Positions 20,286-28,691 of a stretch of 64,000 nt of DNA are shown piece after piece. The position numbers and the translations under genes are program-made. The stretch covers positions 1 to 64,000 of the forward strand of contig CAJJZP010000015.1 of the NCBI GenBank assembly GCA_905197665.1, written 5' to 3'. Numbering within the stretch: position 1 is the stretch's first letter; the number at the start of each line of letters is the position of its first letter. The notes beneath the pieces were generated by a model. The model searched no databases. It had not been told where the DNA came from and saw only the letters and a program-made list of their open reading frames with translations. The DNA comes from an uncultured Collinsella sp. (GTDB taxonomy: Bacteria; Actinomycetota; Coriobacteriia; Coriobacteriales; Coriobacteriaceae).

Positions 20286-23156
20286 TCACGCCCCCTGTGC
20301 GGCGAGCGCCGCGGTCAGGACGATACCGGCAATCTTAGCCGCCTTGACGTCGTGTTTGTCGTAATCCTCCAGGGCCACCGAGATGGCAACCGTGGGTGAA
20401 TCGTAAGGTGCAAAGCCAACAAACGTAGAGTTGACGTTGGTGCCGCCGGTCTCGGGCGAACCGGTCTTGCCGGCAACCTTGACGCCCGGAATCTGGGCAT
20501 CGGTGCCGGTACCGGACTGGACGACGGCGAGCATGGCCTGCTTGACCTGGTCGGCCGTGGCAGAGCTGACAGCCTGGCCCAGAGAGCGGGACTGCGTGGT
20601 CTTAACCACGGTTCCGTCCGGGGCGAGTATCTGGGACACAAAGAACGGGTCCATGACCACGCCGCTGTTGGCGATAGCGGCGGCGATCACGCAACTCTGC
20701 ATAACGGTGGTCTGCGGGCCAGGCGTGTGGTCCATGCCGACGGGCTGGCCGGCGCCTGCCCAAGCGGTCTCCCACTCGGTCATAAGCGACGGGTCGGCCA
20801 TGATGGAGGCGGCGGAGGTCAGATCTTGGCCGAGCTTTTGGCCGTAGCCAAAGGCGTTGGCAAACTGGACGAGCGAGCTGGCGCCAATCTCGTTGGCCAC
20901 CTGGCCAAAGACGACGTTGGACGACACGGCGAAGGCCTGCTGCAGGCTGATGGTGCCGTAGCTTTCGTTGGCATAGTTGGTGACCGGCGCGTTGCCGATG
21001 TCCATGGAGCCGGGCGCCTGGTACGTGCTGGTAAGGCTGGCGGTGCCGGTTTCGAGTGCCGCGGAGAGCGTGACGACCTTAAAGGTCGAGCCCGGGGTGT
21101 ACAGTGCGTCCATGGCACGGTTGTACATGGAGCCGTCCTCGCCGCCGCCCGACTGGAGCAGCGCATCGATGTTGGTGTTGTCGTAGGTGGGCGAGCTCGC
21201 GCACGCAAGGACCGCACCGGTGCGCGGATCCATGACCACCACAGCGCCCTTAAAGCCCTTGAGCGCCTGCTCGGCAGCCGTCTGGATGCGCGAGTCGATG
21301 GTGAGCTTGGCGGTATTGCCCGGCTGGGTCTGCCCCGCGAGCGACGCGATGGCGTTGTTCCAGCTGGAGTAATCCTTGGAGCCGGTGAGCGTATCGTTCA
21401 TGACGCTCTCGATGCCGGCGGTGCCGTATTGCTGACTCACGTAGCCCACCACGTGCGCGGCCATGTTGCCGTTGGGGTAGGAACGGGCGTAGGTGCCGTC
21501 CTCCTGCTGCAGCGACTCGGCTAGCGTCACGCCGTCGGACGTGATGATGGAGCCACGCTGGATGTACTTGGAGCGGGCGATGGTGTGGTTGTTGGTCGGC
21601 ATGTCCTGATAGTCCTTCGCCTTGATGACCTGGACATAGGTAAGGTTGCCGATAAGGATGGCGAACAGCGCCGTAAAGGCAAACACGGCACGAGTCAGAC
21701 GGTTGGCAAGTGCCACGCGGCCGAGCACGCCGGACTCTGGCGTGTCGAGCAGGCGACGACGCATGCGAGAACCCGCGGAGTGGCTGCCGTTGCCGTAGGA
21801 AGGTGCGTTGGCAAAACGCGTACCGGTCGGGGCAGCGGCGGATGCGACCTGGTCATCGGTGATGGCGGCCATGGTGCCGGTGCCGGTGAGCTCGGCTTCG
21901 CGTCCGGTTGCCTCGTCGCCGGCGCGCAGCAGCAGCGCGACGATGATAAAACTCGCCAGCAGCGAGGAGCCGCCCTGGCTCATAAAGGGCAGGGTGACGC
22001 CGGTCAGCGGGATTAGGCGGGTTACGCCGCCAACGATTAAGAATGCCTGGAAGCTGATGGCCGCCGTAAGGCCGGTCGCGCTAAAGGCGGCAAGGTCGGA
22101 CTTGGCGCGGGCGGCCGTGGTGAGGCCGCGCACGGCAAAAAGCATAAACAGGATGAGCACGGCGCCGCCGCCCAAAAGGCCCATTTCCTCGCCGACAGCC
22201 GAGAAGATAAAGTCGGACTCGACGACGGGGATGTTGTTTGCCATGCCGTTGCCGATGCCAACACCGACCAGGCCGCCATCGGCAAGCGAGAAGAGCGACT
22301 GGACGATCTGGTAGCCCTGGCCCTGGGCGTCCTTAAACGGATCGACCCAAACCTGGAAACGCACCTGAACGTGAGACAGGAACTTGTAGGCGCCCACAGC
22401 TCCAACGGCTAAGAGCGCAAGGCCGATAACGACATACGAAAAGCGCCCCGTGGCAACGTAGAGCATCAGCAAGAAAATGGTGTAGAACAGCACGGCCGAA
22501 CCCAGGTCGCGTTCGAAGACGACGACGAGCAGGCACACACCCCACACGGCAAACAGCGGCAGCAGCAGTCGCAGGCGAGGGATCTTAAAGCCCAGGATCT
22601 TGCGGTTGGAGATGGAGAGTAGCTCGCGGTTCTCGGCCAGGTACCCGGCCAGGAACAGGACGATAAAGACCTTGGCGAACTCGCCGGGCTGGATGGTAAA
22701 GCCCGCGATGCGAATCCACAGCTTGGAGCCCGAGATCGTGGTGCCGATAAAGATGGGCAGCATCAGCAGAATGATGCCGATGATGCCAAAGGTGTACTTG
22801 TAGCGCATAACCACGTCGAGGTTTTTGACCAGTGCAAGCGTTCCCACCATGAGCGCCACCGAGACAAACAGGATGATGAGCTGTGAGATGGCGAGAGCGG
22901 GGGCGAGGCGTGTCACGAACGTGATACCGATGCCCGAAAGTATAAATACGATGGGTAGGATGGCGGGGTCGGCGCCGGGCGCCAAGATGCGCACGGCGAT
23001 ATGTGCCGCGGCGAAGGCGGCAAAGAGGCCGATCGGCACGGCGAGCGTCTCAAAGGAGATGGCGGCGCCCGCGGTGAGCACGTACATCGCATACGGCAGG
23101 ATGACGGGGAACGCCGAGGCGATGAGCAAGAGCAGCTCGGTGTTGCGGCGACTCAT
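20286..23156 (-). CDS. Fused SEDS glycosyltransferase (FtsW/RodA) and class B penicillin-binding protein
   Basis: Single 956-residue polypeptide joining a peptidoglycan polymerase to its transpeptidase partner, normally two genes (rodA-pbpA). Residues about 1-430 are a SEDS domain with many membrane segments (GSKLWIRIAGFTIQPGEFAK, VGEEMGLLGG, LPFMSQGGSS). After a linker of about 75 residues a further membrane segment (AVFAFTALFAILIGNLTYVQV region, near 500) leads into the PBP part, with active-site Ser690 in GSTFK, SSN at 745-747 and KTG from 897. ATG 23156 (MSRRNTEL) follows GGGAG; an upstream extension rich in Pro/Arg is not credible. Between the PP2C gene and pknB it occupies exactly the rodA-pbpA position. 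All catalytic motifs are present, so the fusion should be functional. Confidence 0.92.
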   Translation of the reverse strand: MSRRNTELLLLIASAFPVILPYAMYVLTAGAAISFETLAVPIGLFAAFAAAHIAVRILAPGADPAILPIVFILSGIGITFVTRLAPALAISQLIILFVSVALMVGTLALVKNLDVVMRYKYTFGIIGIILLMLPIFIGTTISGSKLWIRIAGFTIQPGEFAKVFIVLFLAGYLAENRELLSISNRKILGFKIPRLRLLLPLFAVWGVCLLVVVFERDLGSAVLFYTIFLLMLYVATGRFSYVVIGLALLAVGAVGAYKFLSHVQVRFQVWVDPFKDAQGQGYQIVQSLFSLADGGLVGVGIGNGMANNIPVVESDFIFSAVGEEMGLLGGGAVLILFMLFAVRGLTTAARAKSDLAAFSATGLTAAISFQAFLIVGGVTRLIPLTGVTLPFMSQGGSSLLASFIIVALLLRAGDEATGREAELTGTGTMAAITDDQVASAAAPTGTRFANAPSYGNGSHSAGSRMRRRLLDTPESGVLGRVALANRLTRAVFAFTALFAILIGNLTYVQVIKAKDYQDMPTNNHTIARSKYIQRGSIITSDGVTLAESLQQEDGTYARSYPNGNMAAHVVGYVSQQYGTAGIESVMNDTLTGSKDYSSWNNAIASLAGQTQPGNTAKLTIDSRIQTAAEQALKGFKGAVVVMDPRTGAVLACASSPTYDNTNIDALLQSGGGEDGSMYNRAMDALYTPGSTFKVVTLSAALETGTASLTSTYQAPGSMDIGNAPVTNYANESYGTISLQQAFAVSSNVVFGQVANEIGASSLVQFANAFGYGQKLGQDLTSAASIMADPSLMTEWETAWAGAGQPVGMDHTPGPQTTVMQSCVIAAAIANSGVVMDPFFVSQILAPDGTVVKTTQSRSLGQAVSSATADQVKQAMLAVVQSGTGTDAQIPGVKVAGKTGSPETGGTNVNSTFVGFAPYDSPTVAISVALEDYDKHDVKAAKIAGIVLTAALAAQGA

Positions 23157-23172
23157 AAGCGGCACTCCCTTT

Positions 23173-24972
23173 CTAGTTCTTTTCGGAGGCTTCGGCCTCG
23201 GCGGACTGTTCGGCGGTTTTCTCGGAATCTGATTCGGAGGTCGATCCCTGATTGGTGTTGTCGCGAATCGTTTGCGCGTCAATCACCTGGCGGGTCTGCT
23301 CCTCGTCGATCTGGTGGCGGTACTTGGATATCGTGTCCTGCGCATCGTCGACACTTGTTTGCGGAATGCCCGCCTTGAGGCGGTTTTGCGTGTCTTCGGG
23401 CAGGTCGGACAGCTTAATACTGGTTTCGCTTTCGAGCCAGTGGAGCTTGAGTCCGAGTGGCTTGCCGGGCAGGCCGCGCCAGACGGCGACATTGCCCTGG
23501 TAGGTACCCAGGTAGTACGAGCCGGTGACACCCGTGTAGGCCCAGATGCCAGCTGCCAGCACAAAGACGAGGGCCAGAATGGCGGCGATAGTAATGTTGC
23601 GGCGACGCACGCGCTGCGCCTCGCGCATAACGCCATCGTCAACCAGGTCAACGACTACTACGGTCACGTTGTCGTGGCCGCCGGCGGCAAGCGCAGCGTC
23701 CACTAGGTTGTCGACGCAGATTTGCGCGGTTGAGGACTGCGTGGCGATGTTCTCGATATCGCTATCGGGAATCATGCTCGAAAGGCCGTCAGAGCACAGG
23801 ATCAGGCGGTCGCCTTCCTCGATATGCAGAGTGAAGTGGTCGGCATACATGGCGGGGTCCGAGCCCAGCGCACGGGTGATGACCGAACGGTTGGGGTGGA
23901 CGCGAGCCTCGTCGGCCGTAATCTCGCCGGCGTCCACGAGTTCTTCCACATAGGAGTGGTCGCGGGTCACGCGGATGAGCGTGCCCTCGTGGAGCAGGTA
24001 GGCGCGCGAGTCGCCCACGTGGGCGATGGCGAGCGTATCGTTTTCGATATAGGCGCAAGTGGCTGTGCAGCCCATGCCGGGCTTGCCCAGGCCATTCAAG
24101 GCGGCCTCGATTACGGCGGCGTTAGCGGCCTCGACGGCTGCCGCCAGGCGTGCGGCGTCGGCGGACTGCGGGGCCGTCTTGGCAATAGTCTCAACGGCGA
24201 TGGAAGAGGCCACCTCGCCGGCAGCGTGACCACCCATGCCGTCGCATACGCAAAAGAGCGGCGACTGCACCAGGTAGGAATCCTCATTGTGCGGGCGCAC
24301 GCAGCCAACGTCGGAGCGGGCGCCCCACATGAGTTGCGTGGTGGTGCCGGCATCATAGGTCGAGTCGGTCTCGATGCGCTCCTCGGTCAGGGGCTCAAAG
24401 CTCATGGTCGACCCGGGGTCTTTGAGCTTGGCCTCAACGGCGGCAACGTCGATTTCGGCTGTGTCACCGGGAGAGACGGTGTCGGTCTCGGCGTTTGATT
24501 CGGAATCGCCGGTGTCCGGGGAGTCGGGCTCCTCGGAAACGCGGGCGGTCGGCTCGTCATCTTGCGGGCTGACGTCTATAGGCTCGGGCGCCGGCGTAGA
24601 CGCGGGCGCAACCTCGGATGCCGGGGCTATGGGAAACGCCGGCGCGGCGGGCTCGGGTGCCGCAAACACCGCAGCGCTCTCGTTGATTGCCGCGGCGACG
24701 GGCTCTGCAAAGTGAGCCGGCGCCGGGGTTGCTTCGGGCGCTGTGGGCTGTTCCGCAGCATGTGCGCCGATGGGCGCCGCTACGGCATCCTCTTCGTCCT
24801 CGTTATCGGCGAGATCCGAAATATCATGCGTTACTTGCGAAAGAGGCAGGGAGAACACGGTGTCCTCGGGCTCCACGGGTGCGGAGCCCGCCGGAGCGGC
24901 GTGGGCCGGCGCAGCTGTGGCGGCGGCCGGTGCCTCGGTCATAGTTGCGGACTTGTTCTCCTCGTCGATCAT
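23173..24972 (-). CDS. PP2C-type Ser/Thr phosphatase (PstP-like) with membrane anchor
   Basis: Metal-dependent phosphatase that reverses the action of the operon's kinases, 599 residues. An Ala/Pro/Glu-rich N-terminal region of about 205 residues, unusual for PstP, precedes the PP2C domain (about 215-455): GARSDVGCVRPHNEDSYL, CDGMGGHAAGEVAS, AHVGDSRAYLL, ILCSDGLSSMI and GGHDNVTVVVVD, which supply the metal-binding acids. Then come a membrane segment (ITIAAILALVFVLAAGIWAY) and an extracytoplasmic tail of about 110 residues ending in Ser/Glu. The start overlaps the fhaB-like stop (ATGA), showing coupling. Confidence 0.93.
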   Translation of the reverse strand: MIDEENKSATMTEAPAAATAAPAHAAPAGSAPVEPEDTVFSLPLSQVTHDISDLADNEDEEDAVAAPIGAHAAEQPTAPEATPAPAHFAEPVAAAINESAAVFAAPEPAAPAFPIAPASEVAPASTPAPEPIDVSPQDDEPTARVSEEPDSPDTGDSESNAETDTVSPGDTAEIDVAAVEAKLKDPGSTMSFEPLTEERIETDSTYDAGTTTQLMWGARSDVGCVRPHNEDSYLVQSPLFCVCDGMGGHAAGEVASSIAVETIAKTAPQSADAARLAAAVEAANAAVIEAALNGLGKPGMGCTATCAYIENDTLAIAHVGDSRAYLLHEGTLIRVTRDHSYVEELVDAGEITADEARVHPNRSVITRALGSDPAMYADHFTLHIEEGDRLILCSDGLSSMIPDSDIENIATQSSTAQICVDNLVDAALAAGGHDNVTVVVVDLVDDGVMREAQRVRRRNITIAAILALVFVLAAGIWAYTGVTGSYYLGTYQGNVAVWRGLPGKPLGLKLHWLESETSIKLSDLPEDTQNRLKAGIPQTSVDDAQDTISKYRHQIDEEQTRQVIDAQTIRDNTNQGSTSESDSEKTAEQSAEAEASEKN

Positions 24973-25385
24973 CGACGGTTCACCTTCATGACCACGTCGC
25001 CAATCTGGACTTCGTCGCCCTCACGCAGCGTCGCGGGCTCCACGAGCTGGCGGCCGTTGACGAGCGTGCCGTTAAGCGAGTTGAGGTCCTCGATGATGAG
25101 CGCCGGGCCCTGCAGCGAAAAGCGCGCATGCGAGGCCGAGACGAACGGTTCGTTGATGCAGATGTCCGAAGACGGAGAGCGACCGACGATGACGGGGCCG
25201 AGCATGTCTACGTGGATGCCGCGGATACCGCGCGGGCCCTTGTCCACATCGATCGTCCAGATAGCCGAGTCGCGGCGCTGCCCGCGCACGAGTCCCACGC
25301 CGGTCTTCATGACGGCGAACAGGAAGATATAGAGCAGGGCGACCAGGACGATGCGGCCTGCAAAAAGGACGATATCGATGTTCAT
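24969..25385 (-). CDS. FhaB-like protein: membrane helix plus FHA domain
   Basis: 138-residue phosphothreonine-reading adaptor. An N-terminal membrane helix (IVLVALLYIFLFAVMK) is followed by an FHA domain at about 55-138 with VIVGRSPSSDICI, VSASHARF and EDLNSLNGTLVNG, the Gly-Arg, Ser-x-x-His and Asn residues that bind phosphothreonine. In mycobacteria the equivalent FhaB/FipA links PknA/PknB signalling to division. It begins 7 bases after the fhaA-like stop and overlaps the PP2C start by four bases. Confidence 0.92.
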   Translation of the reverse strand: MNIDIVLFAGRIVLVALLYIFLFAVMKTGVGLVRGQRRDSAIWTIDVDKGPRGIRGIHVDMLGPVIVGRSPSSDICINEPFVSASHARFSLQGPALIIEDLNSLNGTLVNGRQLVEPATLREGDEVQIGDVVMKVNRR

Positions 25386-25391
25386 AAGCGA

Positions 25392-26402
25392 CTATCCCCT
25401 AAATTCAAAGGTACTCAGGCCAAACGTCAGCAGATCGCCGTTGCGCAGCGGGCAGCGCGTGATGCGGCGGTTGTTGACGAGCGTGCCGTTGGTGGAGTTG
25501 AGGTCTTCGATCGACCAGTCCGATCCGGTAAAGGTGAGCTGGGCGTGGCGGCGCGACACGTTGGGGTCGCGCAGGGCGATGTCCGAAACCGAACGCTCGC
25601 GACCGATGGTCACCTGCGCGGAAGTGATGCTGTGGCTCTCGCCGCTCACGACGTCGACGAGCTGGGCGAGCGGGCGCTGCGGGGCGCGGGTGCTTGCCAT
25701 GTTGGAGGCAATACCGGCCGCGGCGCCAAGGCCCACGGCGGCGCCGGTCGCGGCGGCTCCGCCCATACCGGCGAGGGCGTCACGAGAGACGGTCTGCGGC
25801 ACGGGGATGGGCGCTGCGGCGGGGTCGGGGACGTTGGGCGCAAAGGGATCGGCCACGGCGAGCGGGTCGGGAGCGGCGGCACGGGGCGCCGGCTGCTGGG
25901 GCATGGCGGCGGGGCGCTGTTGCTGCGGCGCGGCGAATTGCTGCTTGCCGGCGCGGGGAGCACTGGCGGCGCGGCTTGCGGCCGAGTTGTTCTGGCCCAG
26001 GCCATTCTGGTAGGCGCGCTCTTCCTCGTACAGACGACCGAGTGTGGGGGCGTCGACGTTCTCGGCAAAGACCGAGAACTTACCGGCACGCAGCTGCGGG
26101 TCGATCATAAAGCGAACGAGGGGCTCGCCGACAAACACATAGCGGCGCTTTTCGGCCTGTGCCTTCACAAACTCGCGGACTTCGCGCGAAAGCTCGGGGT
26201 AGAACGGGGCGAGCATGGGATCGTCGTCGGCGGCGATCAGGATGGTATAGAGTGCCGGCGCGGTGTTGACGCCGTTGATCACCAGAGTCTGATCCTCCAT
26301 GTCGCGAGCGGCCTGCTTGGCAAGCTTCTTAAAGGAGAACGGGGCACGGGTGGCACCGAAGATGCCGGCCACGTGGTCCTCGAAGATGTTCAGGAAGTTC
26401 AC
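25392..26402 (-). CDS. FhaA-like protein: DUF3662 plus FHA domain
   Basis: 336-residue cytoplasmic adaptor. Residues about 1-125 match the DUF3662 domain found in FhaA (MNFLNIFEDHVAGIFG, LSREVREFVKAQAEKRRYVF, GEPLVRFMID). A Pro/Ala/Gln-rich linker follows (about 150-250), then a C-terminal FHA domain with VTIGRERSVSDIALRDPNVS, RRHAQL and EDLNSTNGTLVNN. In mycobacteria FhaA binds phosphorylated MviN and restrains lipid II flipping. Start overlaps the upstream kinase stop by four bases. The linker is longer and more low-complexity than the flanking domains. Confidence 0.92.
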   Translation of the reverse strand: MNFLNIFEDHVAGIFGATRAPFSFKKLAKQAARDMEDQTLVINGVNTAPALYTILIAADDDPMLAPFYPELSREVREFVKAQAEKRRYVFVGEPLVRFMIDPQLRAGKFSVFAENVDAPTLGRLYEEERAYQNGLGQNNSAASRAASAPRAGKQQFAAPQQQRPAAMPQQPAPRAAAPDPLAVADPFAPNVPDPAAAPIPVPQTVSRDALAGMGGAAATGAAVGLGAAAGIASNMASTRAPQRPLAQLVDVVSGESHSITSAQVTIGRERSVSDIALRDPNVSRRHAQLTFTGSDWSIEDLNSTNGTLVNNRRITRCPLRNGDLLTFGLSTFEFRG

Positions 26403-28252
26403 GAAAGATCACTCTCCGTATAGGTTCTTTGGTATCCGAGCAAATATAGGCATATCCCAACGATTATAGAGGATAGGGTTCCCGCAACCGCCGCCTTGAC
26501 GACGACCGCGGCCGCAAGGCTGGCAATTTCCATATGGTGTGCAAGACAGAGCGACGTTGCGGAGCCTATTCCGCAGCCGGCGATGGCAGCGATTGCAGTC
26601 AGGTTCGAGCCCTGCTCAGCACGCTTGGCATGGGCGTTGAGCAGCAGAGATGTCAATGCAGCTGTCGTCGCGACGAGCACAACGGCAGCCCAGAAGAGCA
26701 TGTCTCCCAGCGCTGCGGCAACATTGCCGAGCCCCAGCACGCCTCCGGCTGAAAGCGCGACCGTGGCCAGGCGGCCAAAAAGCGCGCCCATCCCCGTGGC
26801 GGCCGCGGCGCTTGCCGGGCCGAGCCAAAAGGCCGCGATGCCGGCGGCGACCCCGGCGGCAAGGAGGACGTCGCCCGTTAGACAGCCAAGTGCCACCGCG
26901 CAGGTGAGCGCGGCGCTCGCGGCGGCTTCGGTGCGGCCCCAGGCGATCCACCAACCGGACATGGTGGCGGCAAAGAGCACCGCGACGGGCAGCATCGACA
27001 GGATGCCCTGCGCCTGCATGGTGGCGTTGGCCATAAGTACCAAAAAACCCACGGCCGAGATAGCCGAGCCAATCTGCGGGGCCAGGCCGGCGGCCGCCCC
27101 AATTGCGATGGCCGCGGCAATAAGTCCGGGAAGCGCCGCGACGCCAGCCGTCTGCATGAGCAAAAAGCTAAAGGCACCACACGTTAGCGCCGAGATGGCG
27201 CGCATGGTGTAATCGCGCGCGTGGCTCCAGCGCGTGCCCGCCCAGCCGAGTGCGGGGTCGACCTCGATGGTGTCGTCCTCATAGGGCAACGATTCGATAT
27301 CGTCTGCCGCGTGCTCGTCATCCGAAAGCTCGCCCACCATCTGCTCCAGGCTGCGACGGCCCTCGCGCACGCTGCCCAAGCCGGCGAGCAGCTGGTCGCA
27401 AAACGCCTCGATGCTGTTGGGGCGGTCTTGCGGCATGGGGGAGAGGGCGCTCATGAGCGCAGCCTCGGCTCCCGGGGGAAAGTGCGGGATGAGCTCGCTG
27501 GGGTAGGTGGCACCGCCGATGATGCGGCCGAGCGAGTCGCCGGGCGTGGCCGCCATAAAGGGAGCGCTGCCACACAGGCCCTCGTAGATCACACAGGCGA
27601 GGGCAAAGACATCGGCGCGCTCGTCGACCGTGCCGGTCTCGATGTCGAGCTGCTCGGGTGGCATGTAGCCGATGGTGCCGCCGCGCGAGCCGCCAAAGCC
27701 GCCGGCAGACGACAGACGTGCCATGCCAAAGTCGGTGAGCTTAACGTTGCCCGAGTGGTCGATGAGCACGTTGGCGGGCTTGATGTCCAGGTGGAGCACG
27801 CCATTGCTATGGGCGAAGGTGAGCGCCTGCCCCAGCGCGTCGGCAATGGCCGCGGCCTCGTCAAAGGTGAGCGAATGGCCGTCCACGCGATGCAAAAACT
27901 CGGCGAGCGACATGCCGTCGACATATTCCATGACCAGGTAGGCATAGGCGGTGTCGTGCGTAAAGTCGATAACCTGCACGATATTGGGATGTTGAAGCAT
28001 GGCGGCAGTGTGCGCCTCGCGCAGGACATCCATGATGTCGCTGGCGGGCATGCCGGCACCGTTGATAAGGGGGATGCGCTTGATGGCGACGCGACGGCGC
28101 AGGTGCGTGTCGCGGCAGATCTCGATGGAGCCAAAACCGCCGGTCGCGAGCGTCTCGAGCGGCTGGAACCGCTTGAGCAGCTCGCGAGAGCTGGTGCCCT
28201 CCAAAGGAACGTCCGGCGAGAACCGGGCGGTATGTTGCGAGAAAAGCGGCAT
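26399..28252 (-). CDS. Membrane Ser/Thr protein kinase, first gene of the envelope-signalling operon
   Basis: 617-residue kinase in the pknA-like position but with a different C-terminal half. The kinase domain spans about 30-300: TLATGGFGSIEIC, Lys58, GVLHLDIKPANVLI and TDFGMA. The usual HRD is HLD (residues 154-156), so the activation-loop-linked Arg is missing and the kinase may be constitutively set or differently regulated. About 350-610 holds roughly 8-10 hydrophobic segments in place of a sensor domain. ATG 28252 is used rather than the TTG at 28258 because GAGGG gives proper spacing to it. Its stop overlaps the fhaA start. Confidence 0.9.
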   Translation of the reverse strand: MPLFSQHTARFSPDVPLEGTSSRELLKRFQPLETLATGGFGSIEICRDTHLRRRVAIKRIPLINGAGMPASDIMDVLREAHTAAMLQHPNIVQVIDFTHDTAYAYLVMEYVDGMSLAEFLHRVDGHSLTFDEAAAIADALGQALTFAHSNGVLHLDIKPANVLIDHSGNVKLTDFGMARLSSAGGFGGSRGGTIGYMPPEQLDIETGTVDERADVFALACVIYEGLCGSAPFMAATPGDSLGRIIGGATYPSELIPHFPPGAEAALMSALSPMPQDRPNSIEAFCDQLLAGLGSVREGRRSLEQMVGELSDDEHAADDIESLPYEDDTIEVDPALGWAGTRWSHARDYTMRAISALTCGAFSFLLMQTAGVAALPGLIAAAIAIGAAAGLAPQIGSAISAVGFLVLMANATMQAQGILSMLPVAVLFAATMSGWWIAWGRTEAAASAALTCAVALGCLTGDVLLAAGVAAGIAAFWLGPASAAAATGMGALFGRLATVALSAGGVLGLGNVAAALGDMLFWAAVVLVATTAALTSLLLNAHAKRAEQGSNLTAIAAIAGCGIGSATSLCLAHHMEIASLAAAVVVKAAVAGTLSSIIVGICLYLLGYQRTYTESDLS

Positions 28253-28411
28253 GGCCAACCCTCGTGCGTTTAAAGTTCGTTTGCGAGCGGCGGGCGCGGG
28301 GCCGAGCCGTTCGCGGTGGCATAGATGCTGCTAGTGTAGCACGCTCGGGCAGATGGCGAGGATAGCGGGATGCGAGGTGGCCCGATCGATTCGGCCCGTT
28401 TCGGCTCGTTT

Positions 28412-28551
28412 GGAAAGCGCATCTCAGTTTTCAGCCAAATTATGGGATGCGCTTTCCAAATGGGGTGGGCTGCGGAAACTGCATCCCAGAATATTGCCCT
28501 GGAACGGGATGCGCTTTCCGAACCGGCGTCCAAAAGGAAACCGCATCCCGC
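28412..28551. repeat. Array of 62-bp hairpin repeats (copy 1)
   Basis: Alternating units: GGAAAGCGCATCTC 28412-28425, reverse GGGATGCGCTTTCC 28444-28457, GGAAACTGCATCCC 28474-28487, reverse GGGATGCGCTTTCC 28506-28519, GGAAACCGCATCCC 28536-28549. Successive same-strand units are 62 bases apart and each forward/reverse pair can form a hairpin. The same family occurs at 51204-51372. It fills the 28253-28660 gap, where no gene is seen. Confidence 0.8.
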
Positions 28552-28666
28552 TTTGATGTGGGGACTGCGAACAAAAGCCGGACCGTGATCTGGCGCGGAT
28601 TGGAGTTCGCCTGAATCATTGATGCTGGCTGGTGTGAGAACAGAGATAAACGAGCGGCTCGAGCGA

Positions 28667-28687
28667 TATAATGACACGCTATGGAGG
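28667..28687 (+). promoter_or_regulatory. Consensus -10 element and ribosome site before the LuxR gene
   Basis: TATAAT at 28667-28672 and GGAGG at 28683-28687 give a very short leader of about 13 bases. The -35 region is poor, so an activator may be needed. Confidence 0.5.
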
Positions 28688-28691
28688 CCGT

